Shown here: one piece after another, positions 1 through 10,139 of the stretch
Layout: each line of letters begins with the position of its first letter
How positions within the stretch are numbered: the first letter of the stretch is position 1
Assembly: GCA_016712595.1 (NCBI GenBank)
Contig: JADJQT010000001.1
Coordinates: 1,168,501 to 1,232,500 of the forward strand
Reading direction: 5' to 3'
From: Rhodospirillales bacterium
Lineage (GTDB): Bacteria > Pseudomonadota > Alphaproteobacteria > Rhodospirillales > Defluviicoccaceae
Length of the DNA stretch: 64,000 nt
Position numbers and translations under genes: made by a program
The notes under the pieces: generated by a model
Seen by the model: the letters and a program-made list of their open reading frames with translations, nothing else
The model's database searches: none
Told to the model about the DNA's origin: nothing

Positions 1-411
1 GTAGGACGGCGGCCGTTTGAGATCCGCCGCCAAGTCGGCGAGCGCATCGAGGCGCGGATGCGGCCATGCGGCGCGCACGCCATCGAGGAATGCCCGTCCT
101 TGCGCGGCGCTTTCCAGTGCCATCTCGAAGGTGGCGCGAAAGGCGTCTGCCCAGGCGAGGGTCTCGGCGAGGCGCACGTCGTCGCGGGCGCGCTCCGCCT
201 GCCATGCCGCATACACAAGGATCGCATCGCACCGTCCGCTGCCGTGGCGGAGAATGGCGTCGATCCACGCGCGCAGCCCGACGGCATCGGTGATGAGGCC
301 GCGTTCAACCGCGGCTTCGATACCGTGCGAATAGCTGTAGGCGCCGACGGGAAACGCCGGTGACATCCACGTCATCAGCCGGAGGAGAGCGCCGTCAGTG
401 ATCGGCGGCAT
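1..411 (-). CDS. ureF: Urease accessory protein UreF (N-terminal part, cut by window edge)
   Basis: Reading the minus strand from an ATG at 411 gives 137 uninterrupted codons up to the window edge, so only the N-terminal part is present. The protein contains the UreF hallmark around MSPAFPVGAYSYSHGIE, followed by an Arg/Ala-rich helical stretch typical of the all-alpha UreF fold. UreF works with UreD (UreH) and UreG in the GTP-dependent nickel-insertion complex that activates the urease apoenzyme in the cytoplasm. The start overlaps the end of ureE by 17 bases, which suggests translational coupling. ureG would be expected beyond the left edge but cannot be seen here. Confidence 0.9.
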   Translation of the reverse strand, partial: MPPITDGALLRLMTWMSPAFPVGAYSYSHGIEAAVERGLITDAVGLRAWIDAILRHGSGRCDAILVYAAWQAERARDDVRLAETLAWADAFRATFEMALESAAQGRAFLDGVRAAWPHPRLDALADLAADLKRPPSY

Positions 412-916
412 GGTTGGCATCGATGTCGTGGTCGTGGTCATGGATGTGCGCAGGGGGCTGCATCGCCGGCGCCGCCACCTCGGCTGCGTAGGCGCCGGGC
501 TCGGGGTTAAAGGGAGCCAGCCGGTAGAACAGCCGCGCACCCGACCGGCGGAGCATGTCGGCCAGCACCGCATCGGCGCGCAGGCGGATCGTGGCGTCGG
601 CGAGGACCTGCACCTGTGCGTGGCGATTGCCGATATGCCAAGCGAGGCGCACGGAATCGGCCACCGTGGCGCCACGCGCCTCGATCACCGCCTCCTCGGC
701 GGCGCACACGCCGATGACGCCGCCCCCCTCGAGTCCGAGGCCGTCGCCGTCGGCGAGCTGCACCGGCCGGTCCAGGTCGAGCAGGAACGGCTCGCCGGCG
801 TCATCGTGCATGCGCAGGCGGCGGCGGCAGCGTTCGTCGTACGGCAACGTTACGGTCGCCACGGGCTCGACTTCAATCCACGATCCCCGCGGTAGAACTA
901 TGATCGCCTTTCGCAT
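395..916 (-). CDS. ureE: Urease accessory protein UreE (nickel chaperone)
   Basis: This protein of about 173 residues delivers Ni2+ to the urease activation complex. It has the UreE N-terminal beta domain (residues ~1-70) and a metal-binding domain (~75-145). The tail is rich in His and Asp (HIHDHDHDIDANHAADH), as expected of a nickel-storing UreE. I chose the ATG at 916 (MRKAIIVLPRG) because a GGGGGA-like ribosome site precedes it and family members start here; an in-frame start at 946 adds 10 unlikely residues. It lies downstream of ureC with about 50 bases between them and overlaps ureF. Confidence 0.9.
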   Translation of the reverse strand: MRKAIIVLPRGSWIEVEPVATVTLPYDERCRRRLRMHDDAGEPFLLDLDRPVQLADGDGLGLEGGGVIGVCAAEEAVIEARGATVADSVRLAWHIGNRHAQVQVLADATIRLRADAVLADMLRRSGARLFYRLAPFNPEPGAYAAEVAAPAMQPPAHIHDHDHDIDANHAADH

Positions 917-967
917 CGCAATCCCCCACGCGTTTCTTGCTGGCATGGCCGCTCGAACCAGCGCTTC

Positions 968-2677
<1,710 letters not shown>

Positions 2678-2697
2678 GGGTGCTCGCTCCTCACCAC

Positions 2698-2730
2698 GTC
2701 ATGGCCGGGCTCGTCCCGGCCATCCACGCC
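2698..2730. repeat. Small palindromic intergenic element between ureB and ureC
   Basis: A perfect 9-bp inverted repeat, ATGGCCGGG (2701-2709) and CCCGGCCAT (2715-2723), flanks a 5-base loop, with the wider context CACGTC...CCACGCCGTC. This resembles the short dispersed palindromes found in many copies between genes of alphaproteobacteria; that resemblance is from memory and was not searched. It has no coding capacity and would fold as an mRNA hairpin between ureB and ureC. Confidence 0.6.
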
Positions 2731-2830
2731 GTCACCGTCGACAGTCGGCCGAACGGAGCCGCGTAGGTGCGCGGATCACCTCCGTGCATGACGAAAACCA
2801 CAGTTGCCGGCATCATCGCCACATTGCTCC

Positions 2831-3145
2831 TCAGGCCTGTTCGAGCGGGCCGTCGACGAGACCATTGAAGCCGAACACCCGGCGCGCTCCGGCATAGGCG
2901 ACGAGCGTGACCTCGCGGCTTTGCCCCGGCTCGAAGCGTACCGCCGTGCCGGCGGGGATATCGAGGCGGCAGCCGCGCGCCGTGGTGCGATCGAAGTCGA
3001 GCGCGGCGTTGGTCTCGAAAAAGTGGTAGTGCGAGCCGACCTGGATCGGCCGGTCGCCGCTGTTGGCGACGAGCAGCGTCACCGTGGGCCGCCCCTCGTT
3101 CAGCGTGATCGTACCCTCAGCAGGGAAGACTTCTCCGGGGATCAT
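2831..3145 (-). CDS. ureB: Urease subunit beta UreB
   Basis: This structural urease subunit (104 residues) assembles with UreA and UreC into the apoenzyme trimer. It begins MIPGEVFPAEGTITLNEGRP and contains the family segments NSGDRPIQVGSHYHFFETN, where UreB contacts the accessory proteins, and FDRTTARGCRLDIPAGTAVRFEPG. The length is normal. It lies 13 bases downstream of ureA, so the two are clearly co-transcribed. The subunits are separate rather than fused, as in most proteobacteria. Confidence 0.97.
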   Translation of the reverse strand: MIPGEVFPAEGTITLNEGRPTVTLLVANSGDRPIQVGSHYHFFETNAALDFDRTTARGCRLDIPAGTAVRFEPGQSREVTLVAYAGARRVFGFNGLVDGPLEQA

Positions 3146-3158
3146 CGCCGTGCTCCTA

Positions 3159-3461
3159 TCACCTGATCGGCTCGTGGACGGTCACCAGCTTGGTCCCGTC
3201 GGGAAAGGTCGCCTCGACCTGGATCTCGTGGATCATCTCGCCGACGCCCTCCATCACCTGATCGCGCGACAGCACCGTCGCGCCGTCGCGCATCAGGTCC
3301 GCGACCATGCGGCCATCGCGCGCGCCCTCGACGACGAAGTCGGTGATCAGCGCCACCGCCTCGGGATAGTTCAGCTTGACCCCGCGGGCGAGGCGTTTGC
3401 GTGCCACTTCCGCCGCCATGGAAACGAGCAGCTTGTCCTTTTCACGCGGGCTAAGATGCAT
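3159..3461 (-). CDS. ureA: Urease subunit gamma UreA
   Basis: This is the smallest urease structural subunit, 100 residues, starting MHLSPREKDKLLVSMAAEVARKRLARGVKLNYPEA, the diagnostic UreA N-terminus. It also carries the conserved helix VALITDFVVEGARDGR and the C-terminal segment IQVEATFPDGTKLVTVHEPI. It sits between ureD and ureB on the minus strand. Gene order ureD-ureA-ureB-ureC-ureE-ureF follows the common proteobacterial arrangement. Confidence 0.97.
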   Translation of the reverse strand: MHLSPREKDKLLVSMAAEVARKRLARGVKLNYPEAVALITDFVVEGARDGRMVADLMRDGATVLSRDQVMEGVGEMIHEIQVEATFPDGTKLVTVHEPIR

Positions 3462-3490
3462 CGTCTGTCCCCATGGTCCCTTTTATTCAT

Positions 3491-4384
3491 TCATACGCAC
3501 CAGACGCGCGGCAGCGCGCAGGTCCAGCCGCCCACCTGGCGGCGGAACGTCGCCCAAAATCGCCCGAAAGCAGACCGCAACACTCTGGCGTCGCGGCTCA
3601 GCCAGCGGACGATGAGCACGCCCGCGATGCAGGTGACGGCAACCGCCATTTCGCCCCCGTCCGCCTCTCCCGTCAAGTCACGGACGATGGTGACGAGCTT
3701 CGCCGCGTCGTCGGCGAGATAGATGGCGGTGGCGATGGCCGCGGCGCCGGCGAGGCAGGCGGGCGCGGCGAGCACGGCGGCGAGATCGCCGGCGCCGGCG
3801 AGCGCATCCGCCCAGACCAGCCGCCCCGCGCGGTGGACCTGCCAGGCGTCGCGAAATCGCCCCTGGGTGAGCGTCTCACCGCGGGCGCGCCGGCCGAAGA
3901 CGAGGATGTCACCGGCGAGCACGCGGGCACCCGCGGCGGCGTCGATGCGCGTCGTCCGCTCGAGGCGTGCCGCTTCGAACAGGATGGTCTCCTGCGGCAG
4001 CCATTCCAGCCAGCTTGCCTCGGCGGCGTTCAGATCGATGCTCACCCGGCAGTCGGCGCCCAGCGAGCGGTAGACCTTCTCCGCCGCCTGGGCGGTCACC
4101 AGGACGTTGGCGCCGGCGCCGGCGATGACGCGCACGTCGAGGCGATCGCCGCCGACAAGCCCGCCGGTGGTGGTGACGAGCACGGCGTTCGCAAGCCCGT
4201 CGTCGGCGCTGGCGGGAAACAGCGCGCGCAGTGGGGCGCGCTGATCGAGTCCGGCAAGCCGGGTCGTTCCGGCGTCGGCGCGGAAGCGAAGATCGGCGAT
4301 TCCATGGGTCGCACCGGACCGGGCGGACGCCGGACCCGCGCGCGAGGATATGCCTGGATCAGACGGTGAGATGACGACGGACAT
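3491..4384 (-). CDS. ureD: Urease accessory protein UreD (UreH)
   Basis: This is the scaffold component of the urease activation complex (UreD-UreF-UreG), 297 residues, beta-rich. Recognisable UreD segments are ALFPASADDGLANAVLVTTTGGLVGGDRLDVRV, NVLVTAQAAEKVYRSLG and WLPQETILFEAARLERTTRI. The gene overlaps the 3' end of urtE by 26 bases, which ties the transporter and enzyme halves of the locus into one transcription unit. The C-terminal ~60 residues are hydrophobic then Trp/Arg-rich and less conserved. Confidence 0.93.
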   Translation of the reverse strand: MSVVISPSDPGISSRAGPASARSGATHGIADLRFRADAGTTRLAGLDQRAPLRALFPASADDGLANAVLVTTTGGLVGGDRLDVRVIAGAGANVLVTAQAAEKVYRSLGADCRVSIDLNAAEASWLEWLPQETILFEAARLERTTRIDAAAGARVLAGDILVFGRRARGETLTQGRFRDAWQVHRAGRLVWADALAGAGDLAAVLAAPACLAGAAAIATAIYLADDAAKLVTIVRDLTGEADGGEMAVAVTCIAGVLIVRWLSRDARVLRSAFGRFWATFRRQVGGWTCALPRVWCV

Positions 4385-5054
4385 CCGCCTCCACCATCTC
4401 GGCGCCCTTGCCGGCGACGACGACCTCGCCCCGGTCCATCACCGCATAGTTGTCGGCGAGGCTGCGTGCGAAATCAAAGTACTGTTCAACCAGCAGGATG
4501 GCGAGATTACCGCGGCGGACGAGCAGGCGGATGACCCGCTCGATGTCCTTGATGATCGAGGGCTGAATGCCTTCGGTCGGCTCGTCGAGAACGAGCAGGC
4601 GCGGGCGCATGACCAGCGCCCGGGCAATGGCGAGCTGCTGCTGCTGGCCGCCGGACAGGTCGCCGCCGCGCCGTGCCAACATCGTGCGCAGCACCGGGAA
4701 CAGCTCGAAGATCTCGTCCGGGACGTGGCGCAGCGATCGGGAGACGGCGGCGAACCCGGTCTTGAGGTTTTCCTCGACGGTCATCAGCGGAAAGATTTCC
4801 CGCCCTTGCGGCACGAAGGCGATGCCCCGCGCCGCCCGCTCGTAGGTCGCAAGGCGGGTAATGTCCTCGCCCTCCCAGACGATGCGCCCCGAGCGGATTC
4901 CCTGCTGGCCGACGATCGCCCGCATCAAGCTGGTCTTGCCGACGCCGTTGCGGCCCATCACGCAGGTGACCGCGTCCTTGCGCACCTCGAGGCTGACGCC
5001 GCGCAGCGCTTGCGATGCCCCGTAGAACAGATCGACGTTCTCGACGCTCAACAT
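4359..5054 (-). CDS. urtE: Urea ABC transporter, ATP-binding subunit UrtE
   Basis: This is a branched-chain-type (LivF-like) ABC ATPase of 231 residues. It shows Walker A GRNGVGKTSL, the signature LSGGQQQQLAIARAL, Walker B LLVLDEPTEGIQP, and the H-loop region that in this protein reads LLVEQYFDFA. Together with UrtD it powers high-affinity urea import through UrtB/UrtC. Its position last in urtABCDE and its overlap with ureD support the urea assignment over an amino-acid transporter. Confidence 0.95.
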   Translation of the reverse strand: MLSVENVDLFYGASQALRGVSLEVRKDAVTCVMGRNGVGKTSLMRAIVGQQGIRSGRIVWEGEDITRLATYERAARGIAFVPQGREIFPLMTVEENLKTGFAAVSRSLRHVPDEIFELFPVLRTMLARRGGDLSGGQQQQLAIARALVMRPRLLVLDEPTEGIQPSIIKDIERVIRLLVRRGNLAILLVEQYFDFARSLADNYAVMDRGEVVVAGKGAEMVEADVRRHLTV

Positions 5055-5118
5055 GCGCGCGCCTCCGCTTCACGTCGCGTCGTTTGCATCCCTTCGCCCA
5101 TCCTTCGCATCGATCGCC

Positions 5119-5892
5119 TCATCGTCCGAGATAGACCTCGATGACCTGCTGGTTGGCCTGCACCGTATCGAGCGAGCCTTCCGCCAGCACCGAGCCCTCG
5201 TGCAGCACCGTCACGTGGCAGTCGAGGGCGCGGACGAACACCATGTCGTGCTCGACGACGACGACCGAATGGTTCTTGACGATCTCCTTGAGCAGCACCG
5301 CCGTCGCCGCGGTCTCGGCGTCGGTCATTCCCGCCGCCGGCTCGTCGATCAGCAACAAGTCGGGATCTTGCATCAGCAGCATGCCGATCTCCAGCCACTG
5401 CTTCTGGCCGTGCGATAGGGCACCGGCGAAGCGGGAGCGGTGCGCCGTCAGCGCGATGGTCTGCAACACTTCATCGATGCGGCGGCGCTGCGCGCCCGAC
5501 AGGCGGAAGAACAGCGAGGCGAACGCGCCGCGCTGGCCGGTGAGCGCCAGCTCCAGATTGTCCAGGACCGTGTGGTTTTCGAACACGGTCGGCTTTTGAA
5601 ACTTTCGCCCGATGCCCAGATTGGCGATGCGTGCCTCGTCGAGCTTGGTCAGATCGATGCCGCCGTTGAAAACGACCTCGCCAGTATCCGGCTTGGTCTT
5701 GCCGGTAACGACATCCATCATCGTCGTCTTGCCGGCGCCGTTCGGACCGATGATCGCGCGCATCTCACCGGCGAGGATGTAAAGGCTGAGTTCGTTTAGC
5801 GCCCTGAAGCCGTCGAAGCTGACCGTCACGCCATCGACGTAAAGGATCGTGTCCTTGCGCTCGGGGCGCGCATGAATGTGCGGTGCGGTCAT
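5119..5892 (-). CDS. urtD: Urea ABC transporter, ATP-binding subunit UrtD
   Basis: This is a LivG-like ABC ATPase of 257 residues. Walker A is GPNGAGKTTMMD, the signature is LSHGQKQWLEIGMLL (the LSHGQ variant typical of UrtD), Walker B is LLLIDEPAAGM, and the H-loop is VVVEHDMVF. The protein acts as the partner of UrtE at the inner membrane. The start overlaps the urtC stop by 4 bases, so translation is coupled. The 64-base gap to urtE is the largest within the cytoplasmic part of the transporter operon. Confidence 0.95.
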   Translation of the reverse strand: MTAPHIHARPERKDTILYVDGVTVSFDGFRALNELSLYILAGEMRAIIGPNGAGKTTMMDVVTGKTKPDTGEVVFNGGIDLTKLDEARIANLGIGRKFQKPTVFENHTVLDNLELALTGQRGAFASLFFRLSGAQRRRIDEVLQTIALTAHRSRFAGALSHGQKQWLEIGMLLMQDPDLLLIDEPAAGMTDAETAATAVLLKEIVKNHSVVVVEHDMVFVRALDCHVTVLHEGSVLAEGSLDTVQANQQVIEVYLGR

Positions 5893-7061
5893 CGCGCGGG
5901 CTCCTGGACCTTTCCCGTTCCCTTGCCGGTTTCAGCGGCGGCGGCCTCCGCTGGCTCGGGGATCGCCTCACGGGTCCCCCGACCGAGGATGCCGATCACG
6001 CCTTTCGGCAGAAACAGGGTTGCGGCGATGAACAGGCCGCCGAGGGCGAACAGCCAGATCTCGGGAATGGCGCCGGTCAGGTAAGTCTTCAGGTAGTTGA
6101 CCAAAAGCGCGCCGAGGATGGCGCCGTGAAGCGTTCCTCGTCCGCCGATGGCGACCCAGATGACGATCTCGATCGAATTGGCGGGGGCGAATTCGGACGG
6201 ATTGATGATCCCCACCTGGGGAACGTAGAGCGCGCCCGCGATCCCCGCCAGCACCGCGGAGAAGACGAAGACGAAGAGCTTATAGTACTCAACCCGGTAT
6301 CCGAGGAACCGCACCCGGCTCTCCGCGTCACGGATGGCCACCAGGACCTTGCCGAGGCGCGAGGCGGTGATCAGCCGGCAAGCGGCGTAGGCGAGGGCGA
6401 GAAGAAATGCCGTCAGCGCGAATAGCGCCGCGCGCGTGGTGTCGGCCTGCAGGTCGTAGCCGAGCACGTCCTTGAAATCGGTCAGCCCGTTATTGCCGCC
6501 GAAGCCCATGTCGTTGCGGAAGAACGCCAGCATCAGCGCGAAGGTCAGTGCCTGACTGATGATCGACAGGTAAACCCCGGTCACGCGCGAGCGAAAGGCG
6601 AACCAGCCAAATACCGCCGCCAGCAGCCCCGGCACTACCATCACCATGGCGACGGCGAATGGGAAGGAATCGAACCCGTGCCAGTACCACGGCAGTTCCT
6701 TCCAGTTGAGGAACACCATGAAGTCCGGCAGCGATGCGTTGCCGTAGACACCGCGGGTGCCGATCTCGCGCATCAGGTGCATGCCGATGGCGTAGCCGCC
6801 GAGGGCAAAGAAGGCGCCATGACCGAGGCTGAGAATGCCACAGTACCCCCAGATCAGATCGACGCTGAGCGCGAGCAGGGCAAAGCACAGATACTTGCCG
6901 AGCAGACTGACGAGGTATGTCGGGATGTGCAGCGGCGAGTCGCTCGACAATGTGAGATTCGAGACCGGGACGAGGACCGCCGCAGCAATCAGTACCGCGA
7001 TGGTGATCACGGCGGCGACGTTGCTGGACGAGCGGCCCGGGGTCGTGCGGATAAGGGCCAC
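5889..7061 (-). CDS. urtC: Urea ABC transporter, permease subunit UrtC
   Basis: This is a LivM-like permease of 390 residues with about ten hydrophobic segments (from ~14-40 to ~330-355). The typical stretch LSVDLIWGYCGILSLGHGAFFALGGYAIGMHLM marks the family. YGNASLPDFMVFLNWKELPWYWHGFDSFPFA is characteristic of UrtC rather than LivM. The C-terminal ~30 residues are Ala/Glu/Lys-rich and probably cytoplasmic. It lies between urtB (3-base gap) and urtD (overlap). Confidence 0.95.
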   Translation of the reverse strand: MALIRTTPGRSSSNVAAVITIAVLIAAAVLVPVSNLTLSSDSPLHIPTYLVSLLGKYLCFALLALSVDLIWGYCGILSLGHGAFFALGGYAIGMHLMREIGTRGVYGNASLPDFMVFLNWKELPWYWHGFDSFPFAVAMVMVVPGLLAAVFGWFAFRSRVTGVYLSIISQALTFALMLAFFRNDMGFGGNNGLTDFKDVLGYDLQADTTRAALFALTAFLLALAYAACRLITASRLGKVLVAIRDAESRVRFLGYRVEYYKLFVFVFSAVLAGIAGALYVPQVGIINPSEFAPANSIEIVIWVAIGGRGTLHGAILGALLVNYLKTYLTGAIPEIWLFALGGLFIAATLFLPKGVIGILGRGTREAIPEPAEAAAAETGKGTGKVQEPAR

Positions 7062-7064
7062 GGC

Positions 7065-8702
7065 TTAATTCTCCACCGCACGGCCCTTGAGCGCGAAGAG
7101 TCCGCGCGGCCGTTTTTGAATGAACAAGATGATGGCGACGAGCACGAGGATCTTGCCGAGAACGGCGCCGGCATACGGCTCGAGGAACTTGTTGACGAGC
7201 CCCAGGCTCAGTCCGCCGACGAGGGTGCCCCAGAGGTTCCCGACACCGCCGAAAACGACGACCATGAAGCTGTCGATGATATAGGACTGGCCGAGGTTGG
7301 GGCTGACGTTGTCGATCTGGCTGAGGGCGACACCGGCGATGCCGGCGATGGCCGAGCCGAGACCGAAGGTCAGGGCGTCGACCGCCCCGGTGCGGATCCC
7401 CATCGCTGCCGCCATCCGCCGGTTTTGTGTGACCGCGCGCATCTGCAGGCCGAACGCCGAGCCGCGGATGAGCAGCATCAGCAAGGCGAAGACGACGAGG
7501 CTGAAAACGATGATCCAGATGCGGTTATAGGTGAGGGTCAGGCCACCGACGAGATCGACCGCTCCACTCATCCAGCTCGGATTGCTGACCTCACGGTTGC
7601 TCGGCCCGAACACCGTGCGCACCACCTGCTGGAGGATCAGGCTGAGACCCCAGGTCGCCAGCAACGTTTCCAGCGGGCGGCCATAAAGGAAACGGATGAT
7701 GCTGCGTTCGACGGCGATCCCCACCAGGCCGGTGACGACGAATGCGGACGGTACCGCCACCAGGAGCGCGTAGTCGAGGGCGCCGGGCGCGTAGGTGCGA
7801 AACAGGTCCTGGACGACGAAGGTCGTATAGGCGCCGAGCATCACCATTTCGCCGTGCGCCATGTTGATCACGCCCATCACCCCGAAGGTGATGGCAAGGC
7901 CGACGGCGGCAAGCAGAAGCACCGAGCCGAGGCTCACCCCCTGGAAGACGTTGCCGAGCAGTCCCCAGAGCGTCAGCCGCAGCTCGACATGGTCCAGCGC
8001 ATCTCTCGCGGCTTTATGCACCGCCGGGTCGGTGTCGGAGGCGGCGATATTTGCCAGCAGGGAACGGACGTCGGGGTCGGGGAATCCGCGTAACGTCGCG
8101 ATTGCCGCCAATCGCTGGTCCACGCCGGTCGCCGTGCTGACGCGCATCGCCGCCAGCGCCCGGTCCATCCGCTCGCGCACGCCGGTGTCGGTCTCGCGCG
8201 CCTGCGCCTTTTCGAGCAGCGGCAAAAGCGTCGCGTCCGCGGTCTTGAACACCGCGTCAGCGGCGGCACGGCGGCGATCTGCGTCCGGGCTCAGCAAGGT
8301 CAGGCCGCCGAGCGCGCCGCGCAGGACCCCGCGCAATCGGTTATTGACGGTAATCGCGTCGATGTCCGCCGGCTGTGCTTCCCCGATCTCGGCGAGAGTC
8401 AGCGGATCGCGCACGATCATCGTTCGGCCGCTGTGCTCGATGATCACCACTTTTGAATCGCTGCTGCGGACGGCGAGGTCCCCGGCCAGCATCGCGTCCA
8501 ACACGGGCACGGCGCGCGGATCGCCGGTTGCCGCGAGGTCCCCGACCGCGGTGATCTTGGTGGAGAAATTGCGATCGCCGAGCGCCTGAACCAGTTGCTC
8601 GACGTCGTCGGCATCCGCGGGAGTCGCGGCTAACGCAATCAGGAATGCAGCGAAGACGGCCGATAAGAGCCGCAAATTCCAGCGCGCCGCGTGGCTCATC
8701 AT
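7065..8702 (-). CDS. urtB: Urea ABC transporter, permease subunit UrtB with N-terminal repeat domain
   Basis: This is a LivH-like permease of about 545 residues. A signal peptide (residues ~5-30, ending near ATPADA) is followed by a region of ~220 residues of HEAT-like helical repeats. The membrane domain (GNVFQGVSLGSVLLLAAVGLAITFGVMGVINMAHGEMVMLG onwards) has about eight transmembrane segments. The long periplasmic N-terminal part is a known trait that separates UrtB from LivH. Two adjacent ATG codons (8702, 8699) are possible starts; the first in-frame start at 8750 adds an unlikely Arg/Pro-rich stretch. Confidence 0.94.
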   Translation of the reverse strand: MMSHAARWNLRLLSAVFAAFLIALAATPADADDVEQLVQALGDRNFSTKITAVGDLAATGDPRAVPVLDAMLAGDLAVRSSDSKVVIIEHSGRTMIVRDPLTLAEIGEAQPADIDAITVNNRLRGVLRGALGGLTLLSPDADRRRAAADAVFKTADATLLPLLEKAQARETDTGVRERMDRALAAMRVSTATGVDQRLAAIATLRGFPDPDVRSLLANIAASDTDPAVHKAARDALDHVELRLTLWGLLGNVFQGVSLGSVLLLAAVGLAITFGVMGVINMAHGEMVMLGAYTTFVVQDLFRTYAPGALDYALLVAVPSAFVVTGLVGIAVERSIIRFLYGRPLETLLATWGLSLILQQVVRTVFGPSNREVSNPSWMSGAVDLVGGLTLTYNRIWIIVFSLVVFALLMLLIRGSAFGLQMRAVTQNRRMAAAMGIRTGAVDALTFGLGSAIAGIAGVALSQIDNVSPNLGQSYIIDSFMVVVFGGVGNLWGTLVGGLSLGLVNKFLEPYAGAVLGKILVLVAIILFIQKRPRGLFALKGRAVEN

Positions 8703-8778
8703 CTCGATTTCCCGGTGGGAGGGCGGTGACGTGCGGATGGCCGGCCGCAAAGCGCGGCCGCCATCCGCGCTGAAGGCG

Positions 8779-10071
8779 TTAGAGGCCAGCCGGCACGGCT
8801 GCGCCGTATTTCGGCTTTTGGCAGTTGCCGCAGACCCAGGGGTAGGTCCAATCGGCGGTCAGCTTGGCGCTCTCCGGAATGAAGTCCGACCACGCGTCGC
8901 CGACGACTTCGCCCTTGGTCTGCCAGACGACCTGGAACTGGCCGTCCGGTTGAATCTCGCCGATCAGCACCGGCTTGGACAGGTGGTGGTTGACGTTCAT
9001 CACCGCGGTGCCGCCGGTCAGGTTCTTGACCTTCTGGCCGTACATCGCCTGGCGCACGGCGTCGACATCGGTGGTGCCGGCCTGCTCGACCGCCTGTACC
9101 CACATGTTGAAGCCGATGTAGTGGGCCTCCATCGGATCATTGGTCACGCGCTTGGGGTTCTTGATGTAGGCGTGCCACTTGTCGATGAACTTCTTGTTCT
9201 CCGGCGAGTCGACGCTCATGAAGTAGTTCCAGGCCGCAAGGTGGCCGACGAGCGGCGCCGTATCGATACCGGCGAGTTCCTCCTCGCCGACGGAAAACGC
9301 GACGACCGGAATGTCTTCGGCCTTGATGCCCTGGTTTGCCAGCTCCTTGTAGAACGGCACGTTCGCATCACCGTTGATCGTCGAGACCACTGCGGTCTTC
9401 TTGCCAGCCGAGGAGAATTTCTTGACGTCGGCGACGATCGTCTGCCAGTCGGAGTGGCCGAACGGCGTGTAATTCTCCATGATGTCGTCGTCGCTCACGC
9501 CCTTAGAATGCAGGAAGGCGCGCAGAATCTTGTTGGTCGTGCGTGGATAGACGTAGTCGGTGCCAAGCAGTACCCAGCGCTTCGCTCCACCGCCTTCCTC
9601 GCTCATTAGATATTCGACGGCGGGGATGGCTTGCTGGTTCGGCGCGGCGCCCGTGTAAAAGACGTTGCGCGAGCTTTCCTCACCCTCGTATTGCACCGGG
9701 TAGAACAGCAGGCCGTCGAGTTCCTCGAAGACCGGCAACACGGACTTGCGCGAGACGGATGTCCAGCAGCCGAACACGGCGGCGACCTTATCCTTTTGCA
9801 GCAGTTCGCGTGCCTTCTCGGCGAACAGCGGCCAGTTCGACGCCGGATCGACGACGACAGGCTCAAGCTTTTTGCCGAGCAGTCCGCCCTTCTTGTTCTG
9901 GTCATCGATCAGCATCAGCATCGCGTCTTTCAGCGTCGTCTCGCTGATCGCCATGGTGCCGGAGAGCGAATGCAGAATGCCGACCTTAATGGTGTCTTCT
10001 GCTTTGGCTTGGCTGATGATGCCGACGGCCGTCATCACGGCGACGCCAAGCGCGAATAGTACCTTCTTCAT
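8779..10071 (-). CDS. urtA: Urea ABC transporter, periplasmic substrate-binding protein UrtA
   Basis: This is a periplasmic binding protein of the Leu/Ile/Val type, 430 residues. A Sec signal peptide (MKKVLFALGVAVMTAVGIISQAKA, cleavage after AKA) precedes the mature start EDTIKVGILHSLSGTMAISE. UrtA family stretches include GCWTSVSRKSVLPVFEELDGLLFYPVQYEGEE and VLLGTDYVYPRTTNKI. The C-terminus carries a CGNC pair (WVCGNCQKPKYG), seen in many UrtA proteins. The ATG at 10071 has a GGAGGAGGGAG ribosome site about 10 bases upstream. It is the first gene of the locus, with a sigma-54 type promoter just upstream. Confidence 0.96.
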   Translation of the reverse strand: MKKVLFALGVAVMTAVGIISQAKAEDTIKVGILHSLSGTMAISETTLKDAMLMLIDDQNKKGGLLGKKLEPVVVDPASNWPLFAEKARELLQKDKVAAVFGCWTSVSRKSVLPVFEELDGLLFYPVQYEGEESSRNVFYTGAAPNQQAIPAVEYLMSEEGGGAKRWVLLGTDYVYPRTTNKILRAFLHSKGVSDDDIMENYTPFGHSDWQTIVADVKKFSSAGKKTAVVSTINGDANVPFYKELANQGIKAEDIPVVAFSVGEEELAGIDTAPLVGHLAAWNYFMSVDSPENKKFIDKWHAYIKNPKRVTNDPMEAHYIGFNMWVQAVEQAGTTDVDAVRQAMYGQKVKNLTGGTAVMNVNHHLSKPVLIGEIQPDGQFQVVWQTKGEVVGDAWSDFIPESAKLTADWTYPWVCGNCQKPKYGAAVPAGL

Positions 10072-10121
10072 TTGAGAATCTCCCTCCTCCAACCGCCCCC
10101 GATCGACACAGCGTGATAAGC

Positions 10122-10139
10122 ACGCAAGAACAAGGCCAA
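10122..10139 (-). promoter_or_regulatory. Sigma-54 (RpoN) type promoter upstream of urtA
   Basis: On the minus strand the sequence reads TTGGCCTTGTTCTTGCGT. It has GG and GC separated by exactly 10 bases and agrees with the YTGGC...TTGC consensus at the -24 and -12 elements. Transcription would start near 10112, about 40 bases upstream of the urtA ATG. RpoN with NtrC control is established for urea transport in several proteobacteria. No convincing NtrC enhancer pair was identified by eye. Confidence 0.6.
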
